A DNA stretch of 64,000 nt from the NCBI RefSeq assembly GCF_932526225.1, contig NC_064041.1:12825951-12889950 (forward strand), written 5' to 3'. Each line of letters begins with the position of its first letter. Position 1 is the stretch's first letter. The notes under the pieces are model-generated. The model was not told the DNA's origin, made no database searches, and worked only from the letters and a program-made list of their open reading frames with translations. Shown in pieces: positions 38,343-51,600 of this stretch. The position numbers and the translations under genes were made by a program. This DNA comes from Nematostella vectensis. Its lineage: Eukaryota; Cnidaria; Anthozoa; Actiniaria; Edwardsiidae.

Positions 38343-41300
38343 CTTGGGTGCGTCAGATTGTAAAACCAAGTGCGTCATCTATTTTATTACGAAGTTTGCC
38401 CTTTCAAATCCGCATGATTTATGATTTTTGGACGCTATATTCAGGTTTGAGAACCCCACACCCGATGCCTGTGCCAAGGGTAAAATAAACTCTAGAATCT
38501 GAAATGCTCCTAAGAAATTCAAGGAGAGTAGCTTACGAGAGATTTAATCACAGTATTTTCTAAAACCTTAAAACACGAATTCGTGCATTTCAATGTAGCT
38601 TGCTTTTGTTGATCTGAGCATAAAAAAATGTCATATGCACGTGCCTGACTGGAAAAAGACGCACAAAGGCTAAAGGAAGCAATGTAGACCTAGGTCATAG
38701 TGACTGCACATGATGACGACATCACTACGTTACTATAGCAACACACCTATTCCCAAGAGACGCAAGCATTAAAAAGACCCCGATATTTTTCAGTGAACAT
38801 TTTAGCGAGTTGTGCATGGCGTTACCGTCTAAGACAGGGCTGGGATCCTGGTTATTGCCTCCCCATTAATGCGCGGGTACCTCAGGTTCCTTTTTTGTGT
38901 TGTACAGTTCGCTAGATAGCTGTGCTGGGGCCGAAATCTCCAGCTTAGCCGTAAAGCTTTATGCTGCTATGTTTCAGCGCATGTCTGGAAGTATGGTCTA
39001 TTTTTTCTCATTTTATCGGTTCTGGAGGGGGTTCGATTCTCGGCCATGTACTCGATTTTTGTTCCCTGTTTACCAGTTACTCCATATGCCTTGTTCACCA
39101 CTGCTCACCACGTTTCACGATTAACTGATAAAGTGACGACAAGAATCAATCTTTACTCAGAAATCACGATTTAACGATTTTTAAAGAGCATAGATCACGA
39201 TTCATGTTGATCAAACTTCGTCATTCACGAATAACGGCGAAGGAAGCAACCACGGAACTTTCGTGATTACTTTCGCATCACGAAAGTAACCCTTACCGCC
39301 CCTGTTCGATAAGGGCACGAGTATGTCTTGGGGGACTTAGGAAAGGCTACTTTGGTCGACCGTGTTCGATACGGGGTCGAGATTGTTTCGGGAAGGTTCG
39401 GAAAGATGGCTTATTTGGTCGACCGTGTTTTCAGGAGGAGAGATTATTTAACGAATGTGTACGATTGGAGTACAAATTTGTCTATGAGAAATTTCCCCCT
39501 TTTATTTTCTCTATATATTTGATATTTGCTGTTGATGGCAACACATAAAAACGTTTTTTTTTATTTCTCGAAAAGATTCTTGAAACATAATTCGGCTCTA
39601 CCCCGATGTAAGAACTTGTGTATATGCTTGATTTGCGTAGCCTGCGTGCATCCGGGTTTTCAAAATTCTTATACAATAAGAAAACCGGATGCACGCAAGC
39701 TAGAGTTGCGTCACAAAGCGGCTTTCGCTTGGTAAAACGAATCATTATAAAAACAGAATAATGCGTCCTCTGGGAATGATTCTTACACCGGGGTAAAGCC
39801 CATCAGAAGAAAAGGCACATAATACACTCTTTTTTTATAAGAACTTCTTTAATTTCAGTGATAAAAATATAATACCCATTGAATTATTAGGATGCGAGTT
39901 ACACAAATGATCAAAAGCAATACTATATAAGATTGTTAGTATGAGTACAATTTGATTCTGCATTTTAGAACGTATCACGACTAAAAAAGCAATCAGTTGC
40001 ACAGCACATGTTCTTAGCATGTTCTTAAAATTTAGTGAAATCTCAGGCTGGACGTTCTTACAAAAAGAGCGTGGGCGCAAGTGTGAAGGAACCAAACACC
40101 GAAAAATTAACCATGATGCTTTTCGAGTTATATCAACAGATCACTTCATGTAAAACCGCGCATCGAAACGCTATAGGTTTTTCTATAAGTTTTGGCTCAG
40201 TGATTTCGCTGATCAAGAATATAAATTTAGGGTTTATTTCGTGGTGGACTCACCTTTGACACCATTAAGGTAGGTCGTCTTTTGGACTTACTTGTAATGT
40301 ATATATGATTTCCAGCCGTATTGTAAGAACATGTTTCCACACGTGTGGGTAAAATGTCCTAAATATACGAGCTACGGATCTTTTATATTGCTAGTAGCAG
40401 TTTTGATGATGCCTTGTTAATTTTGAGTATTGCTAAATATTGCTCTTTTAATTTGGTATTGGACTTTGCAATCAGAATATTTGAAAACTACTTTCTTTGA
40501 ATGATAGGTTGAATTACTAAATCTTAAACCCCTTTAAACTAAATCTGTTTTGCTTGGAAGACTTTGATTTGATATAATGAAATCAAACTTTTCAGGGTTA
40601 TATAGTATAAACATTTCATTACTAACTTAAATATACAACATTATATTATCATTAAAATAAATGGATGCGATGTTTTGTACTATTTATTATTGCTTTGGTG
40701 GGTTTCCACTTGTTCGTGAGCGAGACCGAATATCGTGCATCTTCAAATTGTTTACAATAGTTTTAACGTTTGACCTCATGTGTGTGGGATGGTATTGCAT
40801 AACACAAGGAGTTATTGGAACCTCATTCTGAGGTTTAAACTGTGTATAACTTATAACCCATGCTTAGTTTAATCGTATCCAAAGTCAGAATTTTGTATTC
40901 GAACAAATTTTCCGAATAATTTTTGTGCATAAATATGATCTATTTTTTTTTCACCAAATTCTAGATTAATATTTAATGATTTTCATTTATTTTTAAGGCC
41001 AGTGGGTGTATAGTTGAATGTTTTTTTTTTAAGATAAGGACTTTCATCAAGGGTGAAAAAAAGTTTCCCACATACTGTTGTCACGCAGTCAAGTAGCGTT
41101 TGTTAATGTTTGCTTCCTGTCGTAGCACATCCATTCAAGCTAGCTCTAACGTTACAAAGTTCCGTTTTTTACAGTAAAGCCTGGCTAAACTAGCTAGGAG
41201 ACATGTAGCGTGCGTCATATTTTCTAGCTTAGCCTCCTTGGGTAGTTGAGTGAGAAACATTTTCGTGTCGCTCTCCTATACAATATTTGTTGAGCACTAG

Positions 41301-42650
41301 ATGTTTTAAGTAGTGTAGTGGCTAAACTAGGAAACATTTAGAAGACATGTCGCACACTTCATGTCGCGCTTGACATTTCGCCCAGTTTAGCCATGGGGTT
41401 TTTCAGTCTTTTAGCCTTCATTGGCGTTTTTTGTGCTTAAGATAATTAAAATTCGCCTTATCCTTGATTAGCTTCTCTAGATGTTTATTCTGAATAAACA
41501 ATTATATTTTGTGCGTCACATCCATTGTACGCCATCCGGACCGTGAAAAAAATACATATTTAAGAGTTTTAATCTCCACATAATTTGACATTTCAAAACG
41601 AATCTCGTTGAGTCTTACTTGGATAAAATTGACTTACTTGTTGATCCATTCTTTTCTGCTTGACAATATAAAATAATTGAATTAATGACTGGTCAAAATT
41701 ACGGAGGGCGGGGAGGTGTTATCTCTCTATCTTAGGAAAAGCGGATCCACAGTTATTCCTAGCATTTGATGGGAACGGGGGAGGGGTGCAGGGGGGAGGG
41801 TGTATTTTTGTTTATATACTCGTTTAAACATAAGGATCCGCAATAAAAGGGAAAGCTTCTCCCACCAGAACACTGCCATGCTATCAGTTGCAAATTATTA
41901 GTCTCCTGTCAAAATGCTCATCTTTGAGCATCAGTCGGCTGGAATAAAACTATTTTTGCAAAGGTAACAAGTTATTAAATGATAGATAGGGATTTTTAAA
42001 TTAGCGATTTGCTGTCAATTCACATTTTTTGGTGCAAAAATCATAAATATTTTGCGCAATGCATAATCTGGCGCATCTGCATAAATTATTCTATCCCTGT
42101 GATCAAAAAGGCTTATATCTTAGAACACACACAGCTTGGAATAGAAACATTTCAGGTGGACAAGTCTAGGAATAATATTTAATTTAGTTTAGAATATGAA
42201 ATTTGAATTTAGCGCTCAGAGCAATTGTTCTGGCATGTTGACTCATTGATGGCTGATTGATAACTGATTGTTTTTGAGCCCGGGAATGGGAGGAGCTTTC
42301 CTCTTTATAGCGGAACCTAATGCTTTAATCTAGTGACAGGCTACCCCTCAGATTTTTACTTGATGCCCATCCCCTGACCCTGGTCAGCTATTAAGGCCAG
42401 CTCCTGCAAAATGCCCCTTCCATACAACCAGAAAACTTGCAAACTTAAGACCAGGAAGTAACTAGAGTAAAAGAATTTTTAAAAATCAGACACAATCTGG
42501 ATAAAAAAAGTGCTTAAAGAATCTGAAACCAAATATATATATATTTCAAGGATTTTAGAAAATCACAGCCTCTCGTGTCAGGGGGATCCAAAATTTAAGG
42601 AAGGAGTATATCTACTTAACCCCCACCCCCCTGCATGCCCCTCTTTATAA
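38343..42650. other. Intergenic DNA upstream of the choline transporter
   Basis: No coding gene was recognised. It must contain the 5' UTR exon and promoter of the transporter gene, because the first coding exon is preceded by a splice acceptor, but I cannot place them. Two imperfect copies of a GTTCGATA...GGTCGACCGTG segment lie at about 39303-39430. Confidence 0.4.
39643..39697. repeat. Foldback repeat with ~19-bp arms
   Basis: TGCGTGCATCCGGGTTTTC at 39643-39661 pairs with GAAAACCGGATGCACGCA at 39680-39697, with one single-base bulge and an 18-nt loop. It may be the core of a small palindromic MITE. Confidence 0.65.
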
Positions 42651-42690
42651 GCTTTTCACTTGTTTTATTTGTTCATTCTGCTTTTTTTAG

Positions 42691-45600
42691 ATGGTGTACA
42701 TTGTAGGCGTGGTAGGAATTGTGGTATTCTATATTGTCATCCTAGTGCTTGGATTATGGGCAGCAAGGCGTCGCAAGGAAGGCGAGGAGGAAACCATGTT
42801 GGCTGGTCGGAGTATAGGACTGTTTGTGGGGACATTTACCATGACTGGTATGTCAGGCATGCAGCTGTGCAGGGAATTAGATATTATGTGCAGGGAATTA
42901 GATATTATGTGCAGGGAATAAGATATTATGTGCAGGGAATAAGATATTATGTGCAGGGAATAAGATATTATGTGCAGGGAATAAGATATTATGTGCAGGG
43001 AATAAGATATTTTGTGCAGAGAGTAAGATATTATGTGCAGGGAATAAGATATTTTGTGCAGGGAATAAGATATTATGTGCAAGGAATAAGATATTATGTG
43101 CAGGGAATAAGATATTATGTGCAGGGAATAAGATATTTTGTGCAGGGAATTAGATATTATGTGCAGGGAATAAGATATTATGTGCAGGGAATAAGATATT
43201 ATGTGCAGGGAATAAGATATTATGTGCAAGGAATAAGATATTATGTGCAGGGAATAAGATATTATGTGCAGGGAATAAGATATTATGTGCAGGGAATAAG
43301 ATATTTTGTGCAGGGAATTAGATATTATGTGCAGGGAATAAGATATTATGTGCAGGGAATAAGATATTATGTGCAGGGAATAAGATATTATGTGCAGGGA
43401 ATAAGATATTATGTGCAGGGAATAAGATATTATGTGCAGGGAATTAGATATTATGTGCAGGGAATAAGATATTATGTGCAGGGAATAAGATATTATGTGC
43501 AGGGAATAAGATATTATGTGCAGGGAATTAGATATTATGTGCAGAGAATGAGATATTTTGTGCAGAGAATAAGATATTATGTGCAGGGAATAAGATATTA
43601 TGTGCAGAGAATGAGATATTTTGTGCAGAGAATAAGATATTATGTGCAAAGAATAAGATATTATGTGCAGAGAATAAGATATTATGTGCAAAGAATAAGA
43701 TATTATGTGCAGAGAATAAGATATTTTGTGCTGAGAATAAGATATTATGTGCAAAGAATAAGATATTATGTGCAGAGAATAAGATATTATGTGCAAAGAG
43801 TAAGATATAATGTGCAGAGAATAAGATATTTTGTGCTGAGAATAAGATATTATGTGCAGAGAATAAGATATTTTGTGCTGAGAATAAGATATTATGTGCA
43901 GAGAATAAGATATTATGTGCAGAGAATAAGATAGTATGTGCAGAGAATAAGATAGTATGTGCAGAGAATAAGATAGTATGTGCAGAGAATAAAATATTAT
44001 GTGCAGAGAATAAGATAGTATGTGCAGAGAATAAGATAGTATGTGCAGAGAATAAGATATTATGTGCAGAGAATAAGATATTATGTGCAGAGAATAAGAT
44101 AAGAGTGTATGGGGAGGGGGATGGGTGGCTATAAGAACTCGTTATGACTGTCTGCTCATCCACCTGCCGCCTATAGAAGAAATAATTAAAATTGTCCTTA
44201 TCAATACATGTTTTGTCAAAAAGAATTCTAAAGTATTTTTGGTATTTTAACACATTTTCAAAGTCAATTTCTGTAGCAGCACAGGCCCATAGAGATGGGA
44301 TTTAAGTGATCAGAATGGCTATTGAAAATTAAATAAATTTGCATGACCGGCACAACATGAGAATGGTGGCCTAGGTCATACAGCCCCCTCCATATATTTT
44401 CCCTTATAGAAATGTTAAAATAGCTGGACAATCCCCAATCTTTCACATGATTGGAAGAACAGAACTTGTTTTTTATCATTTAGGGGGTTACAAATTTTAA
44501 CACCAAAGCCCAGTACTATACACAAAGTTGACATCAATATCTGCTATGCCCCTATATCAAGAAACTTCATATGTTGGATTTTTAGCACCCAAAGGTGTCC
44601 ATAATCACAGGACTTCTTTGTTTATGTGACCTCCTGCGCCATTTTCTTGAACCTAGCCACACCTATAAATATATCAGCACATAACCCCTAAAAGTGAGTT
44701 TTACACTATATATTGTTTTTTTTTTAAGCAACTTGGGTTGGCGGCGGGTATATCAATGGTACGGCAGAGATGGTTTACACAAGCACCTTAGTCTGGGCCC
44801 AGGCCCCTTGGGGATACGCTCTTAGTCTTGTGATAGGTAAGTCAAATGTCAATGTCTGTAGTAGTGGCGAAACCAAATGGGTGGATCCAAGGGAGTGGGG
44901 ATCAGTTCACCGTCCTGAGCCATCGTAAACGATTTCCAAAATCGTTCACAATTTTGAAAGTCCCTCACGATTTTTGAAATCTTTCACGATTTTGAAAGTC
45001 CTTCACGATTTTGAAAATCCTTCACGATTTTAAAATTCCTTCACGATTGATAGAGAAAAAAAAAGAAACGGAAAACCGGCTTCATGGTTGAATTTATGAT
45101 CGCGTGAAACGAATCTGCTATTTGTGCGCGTACACAGAGGGGTGCGTGCACCCCAACGCTTTGAGCGCGTGGAGTAATTGTGTATATCGGAATTGACACA
45201 CACGATTGAAGATAGAGACAGGGGAAGTAAGTTATAAAGGTGTGAGAAAACAAAGCAGGATGTTTGATATTTGTATATAGATGGCAGTGTCAGGAGATTA
45301 TACATTTGAAAGAGTACGTGCGAGCTCCATTTTATTTCCATAACATTGCGAGAAGAACTATTCTAAAAACATGGTAAATCACATTAGCGTACAGTATCCA
45401 ATAAGCTACACACACCCCATAAAATAGAAGAAGGCCCAAAGAAAGAGGCTGTCACACTAACACTGTTTTATTATCAAATAAGTATACATAATAAACTAAT
45501 CTTTAATAATCAGATCCTTATTATGGAGTATTGTCTCGTGATTGAGGTCTGCCGTCCGAGGCAATCGGGTGAGTCGACGAGGTCCTCTTCGGCTCTGAGA

Positions 45601-48600
45601 TCTGAAAAAGACAAATTTTGAAAAAGCCTGTCACTATCAACCATTAATGGGGGGGGGGGGGGGGGGTTGAAAGGAGGAAATATAAAACATGCCTCTCATG
45701 ATGTCACCCCCTTTCCTCATGCCTCCTCCCTTCTCGTCATGCCCTACCCTTCTCTCTTGCCCCCTACCCATATGCCTCTGCCCTCTCCTCATGCTCCTCC
45801 CTTCTCCTCATGCCCTACCCTTCTCTCTTGCCCCCTTTCCTTATGCCTCCCCCTCTCCTCGTGCCTCCTCCCTTCTCCTCATGCCCTACCCTTCCCTCTT
45901 GCCCCATACCCATATGCCTCCGCCCTCTCCTCGTGCCCTACCCTTCCCTCTTGCCCCCTTCCCTTATGCCTCCCCCTCTCCTCGTGCCTCCTTCCTTCTC
46001 CTCATGCCCTACCCTTCTCTCTTGCCCCCTACCCATATGCCTCCCCCTCTCCTCGTGCCCTACCCTTCCCTCTTGCCCCCTTCCCTTATGCCTCCCCCTC
46101 TCCTCGTGCCTCCTTCCTTCTCCTCATGCCCTACCCTTCTCTCTTGCCCCCTACCCATATGCCTCCCCCTCTCCTCGTGCCTCCTCCCTTCTCCTCATGC
46201 CCTACCCTTCTCTCTTGTCCCCCTTCCCTTATGCCTCCCCCTCTCCTCGTGCCTCCTCCCTTCTCCTCATGCCCTACCCTTCCCTCTTGCCCCATACCCA
46301 TATGCCTCCGCCCTCTCCTCGTGCCCTACCCTTCTCTTTTGCCCCCCTTCCCTTATGCCTCCCCCTCTCCTCGTGCCTCCTCCCTCCTCCTCATGCCTAC
46401 CCTTCCCTCTTGCCCCATACCCATATGCCTCCGCCCTCTCCTCGTGCCCTACCCTTCTCTTTTGCCCCCCTTCCCTTATGCCTCCCCCTCTCCTCGTGCC
46501 TCCTCCCTTCTCCTCATGCCCTACCCTTCCCTCTTGCCCCATACCCTTATGCCTCCCCCTCTCCTCGTGCCTCCTCCCTCCCCATCATACCCTACCCTTC
46601 CCTTTTGCCCCATACCCTTAGGCCTCTGCCCTCTCCTCATGCCCTAGTTTCACAATGCCTACGCAGACCATCTAGGTTTTCTACAGCTCATCTGTAGTTT
46701 TTCTTACAATACACGTACAATAGACCCAAGGTAGCCTTGTTTTATGTCATGCGCTAATAACTATTCTGTGTTTCATTTTTCCATCATGCTCTAGGCGGTC
46801 TTGTTTTTGCAAAGATCATGCGGAAGCGCGAGTATTTCACCATGTTGGATCCGTTTCAAGAGAAGTATGGAGTGCGCATGGGCGGACTGCTCTACATCCC
46901 TGCCCTCATGGGTGAGATCTTCTGGACCGGAGCAATCCTCTCCGCGCTTGGTGCCACTGTAAGCGTGGTGATTGGTTTAGGCCAGGAGCTGTCAGTCATC
47001 GTCTCAGCGTGCATCGCTATATTCTACACACTGATTGGTGGATTGTACTCTGTGGCGTATACTGACGTCATACAGCTCGTTTGCATATTCATTGGTTTGG
47101 TAAGTAAACGCTTGGAAAGCTCTCTATGATGCAAGTTTAAGAGCAAGCGCGATGTCTGTCAAACCCTTGTACAGTGACTGAGCTTTTTTATTACCCGGCT
47201 TAAACCCGTGTTTTACAATCATTCCATTTATTCATTTGTTGTTGTTGTTTTGTTTTGTTTCATTTCTCGCTGTCTGGTATCCCGTTAAGTTAATACACTG
47301 AACTGTTTCGCTTGTCATTAGAGAGCGAACGCGAATAACGGCATCAGGAACTGCGCGCGTGCTCACGAATTGCTGAAAAACTCCGTTGACGGTCATGACC
47401 GCGCGCGTAAAACGCGAAAATTGGAAAAATGTTGTTCTAGATTTGTCTTCACGGATATCAACGCCATTTTTCAGCAATTCGTGAGTCTTAGAAACGTTTA
47501 ATCATATAAATTGCGTTTCACTTGTTAGTGGCTAAGCATTCCGTTCGCCTTGACCCATGACGCGGTAACAGACATATCCGTCACGGCTACCGCAGACGCG
47601 TCTGGATGGATCGGCGAGTTTCCCGTACAACCGGGACCCTGGATTGACTTTGCACTTCTTCTTGTGAGTACTCCGTATTTCTAGTAAGTATCTCACATAC
47701 GGTCGCTATGAAAGCCAGTATGGGTCTCGGGTTGTCTTAAACATAGACGCAAATGATATTTTAATCTAGCATGCATTTTGCTTTACAACTAATAAATTTT
47801 TCACAGCAAGAAGACCAAAAACAGATTGAGAATCGTTAAGCGATTCTTTGTAGTCACTTAAAGTTAATTTCACTTGTTGTCGGGGGAGGGGAAGTGAGCA
47901 GCCACCACACTTAATCCGTAAAGTAAAATATTTCCAGACCATTACTAAACTCGGGGCTCTATCGGTAGACATTCGGCGGCATTCCTTGGCAAGTGTACTT
48001 CCAGCGCGTCTTGTCATGTAAGACAGTGAACGCGTCACGGAATCTTTCCCTCGCAGCGGCTGTTGGCTGCATCATTATGGCAATCCCTGCCGTCATCATC
48101 GGCGCCATTGGCAAATCCACTGGTAAGTCCGGTTCCAGCTTGAATCAGTCCGAGGGGGTAGTCAAGAGGTTCATGGGGGTGGGGATACCAGGAGATTCAC
48201 TGGTTATCACTAGACCTTAGCGGGTGAGGGTGTGAGGTGGGCGGCACCCAGGAGGTCCACAAGTAAAGTGAGGGAACTGTGAAAACTGTATCTTTCAGTC
48301 AAAGCTGCTGCCCGCAAATTAACCTCGTCCTGGGTTCTGAGTAATTTCAACTTGACTTCATATCTAAAATTACCTTGAATACCCTGGGGACGAGGTTTGC
48401 TTTACCAGAGGTAATAAGCAGGTGCTGCAGGTATAGCCTTCCTATCATAAATATAATTTAGAATGCCCATTCTTTAGTCTTCTTGGCATCCGCTGTGGCC
48501 TCTTCAAGCTATCCGCATGATTGCGTGACGGCTATGCGTGAAAGACTATACTCTTCCCGGTTAAGGGTGTACTGACATTAGTGTTGCTCAGTTACGACGT

Positions 48601-51600
48601 TGCTACGCTGGTGGCGTTGAGCGCGCGCATATACATAACACGGAATTTGTCATTCACAAGCTTTCCTGACGTAAAAGAAACAAAAAAAAAATATGCGTTT
48701 CAAGTTCCCCAAAATTGACTTTAAGTTGCTCTCAGCCTTTTCGGGTTATGGTATTTCCCGTATTTTGTAAAAACGAAGATTCAGCGAAGATTAAGTCAAG
48801 AGTACGTTTTTGAAGTCTAAGTTTTCAATTTTCACTACATGCGCGCGCTGCAAAAACCGGTTGCAAACGCTCGGGCACGCACTGAAAATCTTATTTCAAA
48901 GTAGCGCGCGCTGTATCAGAATTTAAAATACTTTTTTCATTTCCATCATGACATGACGGATATCGTTCCTTTGAAGTGTTAATACCACGAAACACTATTG
49001 GAATTTGTTTTTAAACTTCATTTCAATATCATCATGTGAGATATCATTGTGTCTGAGCAGGCCGAATGTGCACGCGCGGGCTTTGATTTGTTATGCGTTT
49101 TCGCCAAATTATTTCAAAACGCAATATTTTTTTCTGTATTCCTTTTTATTAAAATCTCCTTCATATAGCCAAGCATGGATTTAGCGTTAATTTAACAGAA
49201 ACTAAAATTATATCAAATAATCTGGATTTCAGGACCTTTGAGAAATCATACAAAGACAATTACTCAACCATTTCTAAAACGCATTCTTGGCTTAATGCAC
49301 CCATCCCTCAAGCTTCATAAAACGTATTCAATATTTGTTTTCGAGCAATTTTACTTGAAATATTTGCTTTTATCTGTATCTATGACGTCACATTATGACG
49401 TCACGGGGTAACGTCATCATTATAGCCAGCATACTTTTGTTGGTCAACTTGGCAAATATCAGACCCTCATGACTTTCTACAAGGCTTTTATGCTATATTC
49501 ACTTTTCCTTAGCAACAGATGTCAATAAACCCTTAAGCAATTTAATAACGTTTGCAGATTGGACAAAAACGGGCTTCTACACAGCCCCGGCTGTTGGAGT
49601 CAATCAGACGATAAACGCGACGTTTGTTAATGCTTCGGCGAACGCCACAACAGCTTCGCCAATCGTAGGACCTTCAGGTGAGAGATCCTGAAACCCAGAC
49701 ATATAAATGCGAAAGGGGAGACATTGTAATAAAATGTGTTGGGAAGCCGCACGGGTCGGCATTTTGTGGGCACAATGTCCCCCTTTCCTCTCCCGCACCC
49801 ATTTCCGCTCTACAAGCTTGTGGTAGTATGAAGGACCCTGCAAAAAGCGCTAACAAGCTGGCACTGCTATGTTGGCGAAGCTCGTACACCATGTTGGGAG
49901 GTGCTGTTCGCCAACATTCCCTGTGTCTGGTGGTCAGACGAGTTTAGCAGCGACAGCAATGGTGGCTGATGTTGACAGGTTGTCGTCAACCGACTTCGCG
50001 ACAGGCCCGCATGTAAGCATAGGTAAAAACCACTGAAGCGCCTAGCTGCAAATACCCCATAACTTCAGGCTTAGAGGTGGCTTATATGTGCAGCTAGTGT
50101 TTCAGTGGTTTTTACCCATGTTAACAGGCTTGTCGCGTAGTCGCTAAGCCGGTTAACGACAATCTTCTGTTAGTCGACTGTATCCTTTTGCATCGAATTA
50201 TCTCACTTTATGTATCGAATTATCTCACTTTCAAGGCCCACTCGTCCTTCCCATGGTGTTACGTCACCTTACCCCTAACTACATCGCGTTTTTCGGCCTG
50301 GGTGCTGTCTCGGCAGCAGTTATGTCGTCAGCCGATTCCAGTGTGTTGTCGGCAGCAAGCATGTTCTCGCACAACATCTACAAGATGATCTTCAGACAAA
50401 AGGTGAAAATCCCAAACATCTATAAGATGATTTTCAGGCAAAAGGTGAAAATCCCAAACATCTATAAGATGATTTTCAGGCAAAAGGTGAGTTTCACACA
50501 ACATCTACAAGATGATATTCAGACAAGAGGTGAAAAACCCAAACATCTACAAGATGAGCTTCAGACAATAAGGTAAGCATCGCAAAACATCTACAAGATG
50601 ATATTCAGACAAAAGGTGAAAATCCCAAACATCTACAAGATGATCTTCAGACAAAAGTTGAAAACCCCAAACATCTATAAGATGATCTTCAGACAGAAGG
50701 TTTATTTTTGTTTTTATTTATTTTTCCCTCATTATACATCTGCTCTGTCATTTCAGGCCACGCAGCGCGAGTTGTTATGGGTAATGCGGCTTGCCATCTT
50801 TCTAGTCGGTGCCATAGCAACTATCATGGCCTTGGTGGTAGAGTCTGTCTATACGCTGTGGTTTCTCTGTGGAGATGTCGTCTACGTCACGCTCTTCCCA
50901 CAGCTGTGTTGCGTGATCTTCTTTCATGACACTAATACGTACGGTTCTTTCACGGGCTTCATCCTGGGTATTTTGCTTCGGGTGTTAGGTGGTGAGCCGG
51001 CGCTCAAGATCCCTGTGATTATAAAGTTCCCGTATTACAAGTGAGTGCTTTTTATTGCGTTGCCCTCAAAGAGGCAAAGCCATCAGTTTTCCGTGGGCCA
51101 CGTTATGCTCGAAAATATAAAAAATGGCTCTCTTGTGTCACAACAATGATTAAGCCTAGCGCAAACAGTTCACCAGCCTCGTTATCGCAATAACTTAGCT
51201 GCTTGCTGCTTAAGCAACCGGAAAATGTAGGCTAAGCTCCCGAAACTAAAGGGTTCATAGATCTCATTTTTGCGTCAGTATTTCTGCCTTCTGAAAGTTG
51301 GTTTTCACTATGACGCACACAACTGGAGTCAAACACAAGCGCAAGAGAAAATAAAGCTGCTGTTCTGTCGTGCCTACCCTTGCGCCCAAGCGAGACCCAA
51401 CCTTTATAATCTCCGAATGACGTCACAGCGTGTCACGAAAACGCGTCATGAGTTGCGTGACTGTTGTTCATGGCACGCTGTGACGCTATCCGTAAATTAC
51501 TTAAAGATAGACGCGCAAAAAGAAAGATCTATTTGGTTTATACAATAACAAAACTGATTTTGACAAACAGCATGTGCGTAAGGACGTGAGTGTGTACTCT

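Noticed and set aside
39020-39045. B-box-like GGTTCGATTCTC suggesting a tRNA or SINE
   Set aside because: No A box, acceptor pairing or anticodon arm at the right distance.
42660-44253. Long frames encoding YYVQGIR (+) and LHIISYS or ILFSAHN (-) repeats
   Set aside because: All come from the 21-bp array in CHT1 intron 1.
45667-46697. Three overlapping frames of 295-326 codons rich in Pro, Ser, Leu and Cys
   Set aside because: Overlapping frames of a CT-rich minisatellite in an intron.
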